Positions 6,010 to 9,717 of a DNA stretch of 9,717 bases are shown in pieces. A model generated the notes under the pieces. It was not told where the DNA came from, did no database searches, and saw only the letters and a list, made by a program, of their open reading frames with translations. Source of the stretch: Bacilli bacterium (lineage in GTDB: Bacteria; Bacillota_I; Bacilli_A; RF39; UBA660); contig JAIKYM010000010.1 in assembly GCA_024683115.1 (NCBI GenBank), positions 1-9,717 of the forward strand. Reading direction: 5' to 3'. The translations under genes and the position numbers were made by a program. Every line of letters starts with the position of its first letter. Position 1 is the first letter of the stretch.

Positions 6010-6795
6010 ATGGCTATTGCATTAGTTGATTTTAAAGCTATGAAAAGTGATAAAGAGTTATTTGATTCAATGGCTGATAGATTAATAAAAGATACACTTA
6101 CTAAGAAGAAATACTATGCTACTTTATATAATAAAGCTAATATGCTTAAAAATGAGATTAATAAACTATTAATAGACTTAAATGCTTTATGCTTTGAAAA
6201 TGGTATTGCTATAAATAAATCTATACATGAATTTACCTATTCTGAACTTGAAGACTTATTAGTTGATAGCAAAGTAGATAATAAAATAAATGAAAAGATT
6301 AAAATATTTATATATAAGATTAAGATGCGCTTAGATGAAATTAAAGAACTACGAATTAAAATGATTCAATTAGATTTATATGAAGGACATCTAGAAGGTA
6401 TGGAAGATGATACTTTAGATGAAGAATATATAGATATGGATCGTATTAGAGCTGAACGTGGAATAGATCTTAATAATGAGTATTCTACTGAAGAAGCTGA
6501 ATTAGATTTATCTGATGAAGTAGATTCTCCATATTATACTTGTAGATTAGATGGATATAAATCATTAAAACAAATAGCATATGATGTATATGGCAATCCT
6601 TCTTATTGGATACATATATATAATTATGATGATAATAGTAATAAGATTAATAAAGTTATATTAGATAATAATATTTCTATTAAAGATATAATTAGTAATC
6701 CTTCTTATTTAGAAGGTATAAAAATAAAGATTCCTAAAGAGATAGAATTCTATTCTGATGAGTTTAATACAGCTGTTTTAGAGCGTGTTGCATAA
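6010..6795 (+). CDS. Cytoplasmic coiled-coil protein with C-terminal LysM-like domain
   Basis: This is a 261-residue protein with no signal peptide or membrane segment. Residues about 15-120 are predicted mainly helical and charged, with coiled-coil heptad character (about 40-60 and 90-120). An acidic linker (about 128-172, rich in Asp and Glu) follows. The C-terminus (about 175-243) has the LysM pattern: GYKSLKQIAYDVYGNPSYW, then a middle IYNYDDNSNKI stretch and a final LEGIKIKIPKE. The YGNPSYW variant recalls LysM domains of phage tail and baseplate-associated proteins and some spore-coat or engulfment-type proteins, rather than the secreted autolysin type. LysM usually binds N-acetylglucosamine polymers, which is hard to reconcile with a cytoplasmic location, so a protein-interaction or structural role is possible. 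No phage genes lie nearby. The gene is monocistronic, between its own promoter and a strong terminator. The domain call is by pattern only. Confidence 0.8.
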   Translation: MAIALVDFKAMKSDKELFDSMADRLIKDTLTKKKYYATLYNKANMLKNEINKLLIDLNALCFENGIAINKSIHEFTYSELEDLLVDSKVDNKINEKIKIFIYKIKMRLDEIKELRIKMIQLDLYEGHLEGMEDDTLDEEYIDMDRIRAERGIDLNNEYSTEEAELDLSDEVDSPYYTCRLDGYKSLKQIAYDVYGNPSYWIHIYNYDDNSNKINKVILDNNISIKDIISNPSYLEGIKIKIPKEIEFYSDEFNTAVLERVA

Positions 6796-6816
6796 ATTTT
6801 TTTATGGTATTTTGAT

Positions 6817-6845
6817 AAGGTGGAAACGTTGGTTTCCATCTTTTT
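6817..6845 (+). terminator. Terminator after the LysM-like gene
   Basis: The stem AAGGTGGAAAC (6817-6827) pairs with GTTTCCATCTT (6832-6842), 11 bp with one G-T wobble and a GTTG loop. Five T residues follow (6841-6845). This is the strongest hairpin in the window apart from the terminal repeat. Confidence 0.9.
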
Positions 6846-6860
6846 GATTTTGTCAAGAGG

Positions 6861-6888
6861 TTGATTTTATTTTTAAATATGGTATTAT
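6861..6888 (+). promoter_or_regulatory. Promoter of the lysozyme-like gene
   Basis: The -35 box TTGATT (6861-6866) and extended -10 box TG-G-TATTAT (6880-6888) are 16 bases apart. Transcription should start around 6895, inside the palindrome GTCGTTCGAC (6893-6902). A TTGA-N5-TCAA dyad lies just upstream (6844-6856). Either could be an operator, though neither matches a site that I can name. Confidence 0.75.
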
Positions 6889-6922
6889 ATAAGTCGTTCG
6901 ACCTGAATGAGGAGGACCAGAA

Positions 6923-7867
6923 ATGGGAACAAATAAAACCTCACGTTTACGTGTAGGTAATGTCATAGCATGTACATTAATGCTTCTAGTATTTGTATTT
7001 GTTATGATAATGTATACTAGTGCAGATGGGGGTTCTGTACAAAAGAATTCATGTTCTTTAGAACAATCAGAGGTGATACCCCTCTTAAGTAAGGATTTCA
7101 AAGATTCCTTATTAGCTATGCTAGTTGATCAAAACGAGGTTGAAGCTGGACCTAAAGAGGAAGTAGTCTTCCTAAAGAGAACGGAAATGGATGACTACAT
7201 TACTACTTATTTAGACGATATCAAATTCTTAAGTTATGCTTTATCTGTTAATTATGAAGACATAATAGATGGTCTTTATGAAGAATATGATAAAAATCAT
7301 GAACAATATGGATTTGATGAAAACAATGTAGGATATATACTAAATGCTGATGGTACATTAAATTCTTACAGTAATGCCAAGTATGGGTTGGTCGAATATA
7401 TCTATAGTTATATAGATAAGTACCCTAAGAAAAAAACAACAAGAAGGGTTGCTTATACTGGAAAGGCAGATTACGTAGAAGATTTAATTAGATACTATTC
7501 ATCAATATATACAAATGTTGATACAAATTTAGCATTAAGTATCGGTGCTGCGGAATCAGGCTACTATAAAGTTAAATACATGCTTAAAGCTGGTAATGTT
7601 TATGGTGGTATGAAAGGTGGAAAATTAATCCACTATGATAATATTGAAATCGGTGTTTTATCATACGTAAGATTATTATCTAAGTCTTATTTTGGAAAAG
7701 GTCTTAAGACTGTCCAATCAATAGGATATAAATATAATCCTATAATTGATGAGAATGGAAATAAGGTAGCAAGTCCACACTGGGTTGGTTTAGTTAATTC
7801 AGCTATGGTACATTATAAAAAACTAAACAACGGTATAACAGCTAGTGACTTGTTAAAAGAAAAATAG
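6923..7867 (+). CDS. Membrane-anchored lysozyme/glucosaminidase-like peptidoglycan hydrolase
   Basis: This 314-residue protein has a short basic N-terminus and one hydrophobic segment (about 12-31), so it is either an N-in membrane anchor or an uncleaved signal. The middle region (about 50-190) is helical and acidic and may be a spacer. The C-terminal part (about 180-300) has lysozyme-superfamily features. LALSIGAAESGYY places the likely catalytic acid at Glu211, GNVYGGM follows at 224-230, then GVLSYVRLL, YNP (271-273), and PHW (Trp287) with VNSAMVHYKKL near the end. This resembles glucosaminidase/transglycosylase-like wall enzymes, which cleave the glycan strands outside the membrane. Chemistry (hydrolase or lytic transglycosylase) cannot be decided from the sequence. 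The ribosome binding site GAGGAGG ends 7 bases before the ATG. The gene is monocistronic between clear terminators. Codons look slightly more mixed than in its neighbours. It could serve growth or division; it is not obviously part of a phage lysis cassette. Confidence 0.85.
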   Translation: MGTNKTSRLRVGNVIACTLMLLVFVFVMIMYTSADGGSVQKNSCSLEQSEVIPLLSKDFKDSLLAMLVDQNEVEAGPKEEVVFLKRTEMDDYITTYLDDIKFLSYALSVNYEDIIDGLYEEYDKNHEQYGFDENNVGYILNADGTLNSYSNAKYGLVEYIYSYIDKYPKKKTTRRVAYTGKADYVEDLIRYYSSIYTNVDTNLALSIGAAESGYYKVKYMLKAGNVYGGMKGGKLIHYDNIEIGVLSYVRLLSKSYFGKGLKTVQSIGYKYNPIIDENGNKVASPHWVGLVNSAMVHYKKLNNGITASDLLKEK

Positions 7868-7894
7868 AAGTACAATTGTATTTCTATTTTTTTT
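7861..7894 (+). terminator. Terminator after the lysozyme-like gene
   Basis: The stretch 7861-7890 is almost a perfect palindrome (AATAGAAGTAC pairs with GTATTTCTATT, one wobble, AATT centre), followed by a T-run. The stop codon TAG lies inside the left arm. The right half also contains a possible -35 box, TTGTAT (7876-7881). Confidence 0.85.
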
Positions 7895-7904
7895 ACTTTA
7901 TACT
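7876..7904 (+). promoter_or_regulatory. Probable promoter of pgk-tpiA
   Basis: TTGTAT (7876-7881), inside the preceding terminator, and TATACT (7899-7904) are 17 bases apart. No extended TG is present. The predicted start of transcription is around 7911, only about 12 nt before the chosen pgk start, with GGTGG as a weak ribosome binding site. Confidence 0.5.
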
Positions 7905-7922
7905 AATAATATGGGTGGTAGT

Positions 7923-9065
7923 ATGAAATTTATTGAAGATTTAAATTTAGATAATAAGAAAGTTATATTAAGATGTGACTTAAACGTTACTATTAAAGAA
8001 GGTAAGATAGTAGATAATACTAAGATAGTTAAATCATTAAAGACTATTAATTATCTATTAGATCATAATTGTAGAGTATTAATCATGTCACATTTAGGTA
8101 GAGTTAAAACTATAGAAGATAAATTAAGAAATAGTTTAGAACCTGTATCATTAGAATTATCTAAACTATTAGGAAAGAATGTTTGTTTTATTCCTGAAAC
8201 AACAAATATAGTTCCTACTATATTAGATAATCATCAAATATGCTTAATGGAAAATACTAGATATGAAGATTTAGATGGTAAGAAGGAATCAGGTAATGAT
8301 CCTGAACTTGCAAAGTATTGGGCATCACTTGGTGAAGTATTTATAAATGATGCATTTGGTACATCTCATAGATGTCATGCATCCAACAATGGGATATCTA
8401 AATATCTAGAATCTGGATATGGATATTTAATTAAGGAAGAATTAGATGGACTAGATCCTATTATAAATAATGTTAAAAGACCTTTCACAGTTATCATGGG
8501 TGGAGCTAAAGTTGATGATAAAATTCAAATCATCAAAGCTTTATTAAATGAATGTGATAATTTACTAGTAGGCGGAGGTATTGCTAATACTTTCTTAAAG
8601 GCTGCAGGTTATGAAATAGGAACATCTTTATATTCTGCTGATTATGTAGATGAAGTTAAAGAATTACTTGCTAATTATTCATCAAAGATAGTATTACCTA
8701 TAGATGTAGTAGTAAATAACAATGATAATATATCTACTATAGATAGTAAAAGTGTTACTGAAGGGGCTATATATGACATAGGGCCTAAAACACTACAAGT
8801 ATTTAGAGATATATTAGATGAATCTGAAACAGTATTTATAAATGGTACTGTTGGTATGTATGAAGATGAAAGATATAAACAAGGCACTGTAGAGTTATTT
8901 AATATATTAAGAAGATGTAACAATATTAAAATAGCTGGTGGTGGAGATGCTTTAGCTTCAATAAATACTCTAGGCTATACTGATGCATTTAATTATATGT
9001 CTACAGGTGGAGGAGCAACTCTAGAATATATCGAAAATAAAAAGTTAAAATGTTTTGAAGAATAG
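7923..9065 (+). CDS. pgk: Phosphoglycerate kinase
   Basis: This 380-residue protein is a full-length Pgk, which transfers phosphate between 1,3-bisphosphoglycerate and ADP in lower glycolysis, in the cytoplasm. Motifs in order are RCDLNV (17-22), SHLGR (56-60), MENTRYED (109-116), NDAFGTSHRCHAS (142-154), GGAKVDDK (193-200), NGTVGMYE (307-314), AGGGDA (338-343) and STGGGATLEY near the C-terminus. It departs from the usual pattern at several sites: RCDLNV for RVDFNV, NGTVGMYE for NGPMGVFE, and Ala343 where Ser or Thr normally follows GGGD. The start at 7923 gives MKFIEDLNL, aligned with usual Pgk N-termini, with GGTGG upstream. An in-frame ATG at 7911 would add four residues and lacks a ribosome binding site. 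tpiA follows after 10 bases, so they form an operon. gapA, the usual upstream partner in Firmicutes, is absent here. Confidence 0.97.
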   Translation: MKFIEDLNLDNKKVILRCDLNVTIKEGKIVDNTKIVKSLKTINYLLDHNCRVLIMSHLGRVKTIEDKLRNSLEPVSLELSKLLGKNVCFIPETTNIVPTILDNHQICLMENTRYEDLDGKKESGNDPELAKYWASLGEVFINDAFGTSHRCHASNNGISKYLESGYGYLIKEELDGLDPIINNVKRPFTVIMGGAKVDDKIQIIKALLNECDNLLVGGGIANTFLKAAGYEIGTSLYSADYVDEVKELLANYSSKIVLPIDVVVNNNDNISTIDSKSVTEGAIYDIGPKTLQVFRDILDESETVFINGTVGMYEDERYKQGTVELFNILRRCNNIKIAGGGDALASINTLGYTDAFNYMSTGGGATLEYIENKKLKCFEE

Positions 9066-9075
9066 AAGGGATACT

Positions 9076-9717
9076 ATGATTCTAGTATTTAATTTAAAAA
9101 TGAATCTATCTAAAGATAATATTATTGAATATGAGAATAGAATACATGATAAGAATATTATTGTATTACCTCAATATCCATATTTAGTATTCTTTAATAG
9201 AACAGGTAAATCTTATTTTTTAGGTTCACAAGATGTATCTAAATATGATAAAGGATCATATACAGGTGAAGTATGTGCTAAAGGATTAAAGAGCTTAGGT
9301 GTTAAATATTCCTTAGTTGGTCACTCAGAAAGAAAGATTTACTTCAATGAAAATGCTAATGACTTTAGAATGAAGATACAAAATGCTATGGATAATGAGA
9401 TAATTCCTATTTATTGTATATCTCAATCTGAAGAAGATTATCTTAATGATAAAGAATTAAAGAATATAGAGAATCAATTAGAGGCTATTCCTAACTATAT
9501 TAAATATATAGTAGTTGCTTTTGAACCAGAATGGTTAATAGGCAATACTGATTTAAATATAGATTATGATCATTTAAATAAAGTTATGGTTAAAATAAAA
9601 GAATGGCTAATGGAAAGAAATATTAATCATTCAATATTATATGGTGGAGGAGTATCAACTAATAATATAGATGAACTTCTTAAATTAAATTGTGTAGATG
9701 GATTTGTTATTTCTTCG
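9076..9717 (+). CDS. tpiA: Triosephosphate isomerase (cut by the window end)
   Basis: The first 214 residues are visible; the usual length is about 245-255, so the C-terminus lies beyond the window. It interconverts dihydroxyacetone phosphate and glyceraldehyde 3-phosphate in the cytoplasm. Asn6 and Lys8 in NLKMN are the N-terminal catalytic/binding residues. LGSQDVS and GSYTGEVCAKGLKSLGV lead to GHSERK with His83 and Glu85, and AFEPEWLIG carries the catalytic Glu150. YGGGVSTNN (189-197) is the phosphate loop. It is divergent: the usual NWKMN has Leu for Trp, loop 6 reads PEWLIGNT instead of PVWAIGTG, the CVGE-type motif is CISQ, and YGGS is YGGG. The start ATG has GAAGGG 5 bases upstream and follows pgk by 10 bases, so the two are surely co-transcribed. 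All catalytic residues seen are intact, so it is probably functional. Confidence 0.95.
   Translation, partial: MILVFNLKMNLSKDNIIEYENRIHDKNIIVLPQYPYLVFFNRTGKSYFLGSQDVSKYDKGSYTGEVCAKGLKSLGVKYSLVGHSERKIYFNENANDFRMKIQNAMDNEIIPIYCISQSEEDYLNDKELKNIENQLEAIPNYIKYIVVAFEPEWLIGNTDLNIDYDHLNKVMVKIKEWLMERNINHSILYGGGVSTNNIDELLKLNCVDGFVISS

Noticed and set aside
6853..7101. Reverse-strand open frame over the lysozyme-like gene start
   Set aside because: It overlaps a good promoter, ribosome binding site and membrane anchor on the + strand, with no signals of its own.
8675..8923. Reverse-strand open frame inside pgk
   Set aside because: It is antisense to conserved Pgk motifs and has no supporting signals.

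Overview
This window is very AT-rich with strongly A/T-ended codons. Every gene I can support lies on the + strand. Ribosome binding sites are of the AGGAGG/GAGGTG type, promoters have extended -10 boxes (TGnTATAAT), terminators are short hairpins with T-runs, and both tRNAs encode their CCA ends. The set of proteins (Tex, Pgk, TpiA, a Firmicute-type lysozyme-like protein) points to a low-GC Firmicute, most likely an uncultured Bacilli/Mollicutes-like lineage with a compact genome. Trp is encoded by TGG, and no gene reads through TGA, so I see no sign of the Mycoplasma code. That said, none of the eight visible stop codons is TGA. The lineage call is inference.

Layout: positions 1-101 are an exact reverse complement of 116-216 (a 101-bp inverted repeat with a 14-nt centre). 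It copies the start of the first gene and is probably a fold-back assembly or amplification artefact at a contig end. After it come: a three-TM protein with a large extracytoplasmic domain (151-1755); an orphan receiver-domain protein (1815-2306); the S1 RNA-binding protein Tex (2366-4519); a two-gene unit of unknown function, whose first product carries an apparent Cys/His/Asp papain- or transglutaminase-like triad and whose second carries a CxxC (4585-5705); tRNA-Gly(UCC) and tRNA-Asn(GUU) (5752-5913); a cytoplasmic coiled-coil protein with a C-terminal LysM-like domain (6010-6795); a membrane-anchored lysozyme/glucosaminidase-like protein (6923-7867); and the glycolytic pair pgk-tpiA (7923 to the window end, tpiA truncated).

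Most transcription units are one or two genes, separated by tight terminator-promoter junctions. In several of these the next promoter begins inside or right after the preceding hairpin, and the predicted mRNA leader is only about 10-30 nt. The clearest functional link is pgk-tpiA (lower glycolysis). The lysozyme-like protein and the first membrane protein both act outside the membrane, but nothing in the sequence ties them together. No CRISPR array, transposase or prophage module is visible. The most interesting loci for follow-up are the terminal inverted repeat, the cytoplasmic triad protein with its CxxC neighbour, the LysM-like protein that lacks a signal peptide, and the stand-alone receiver.
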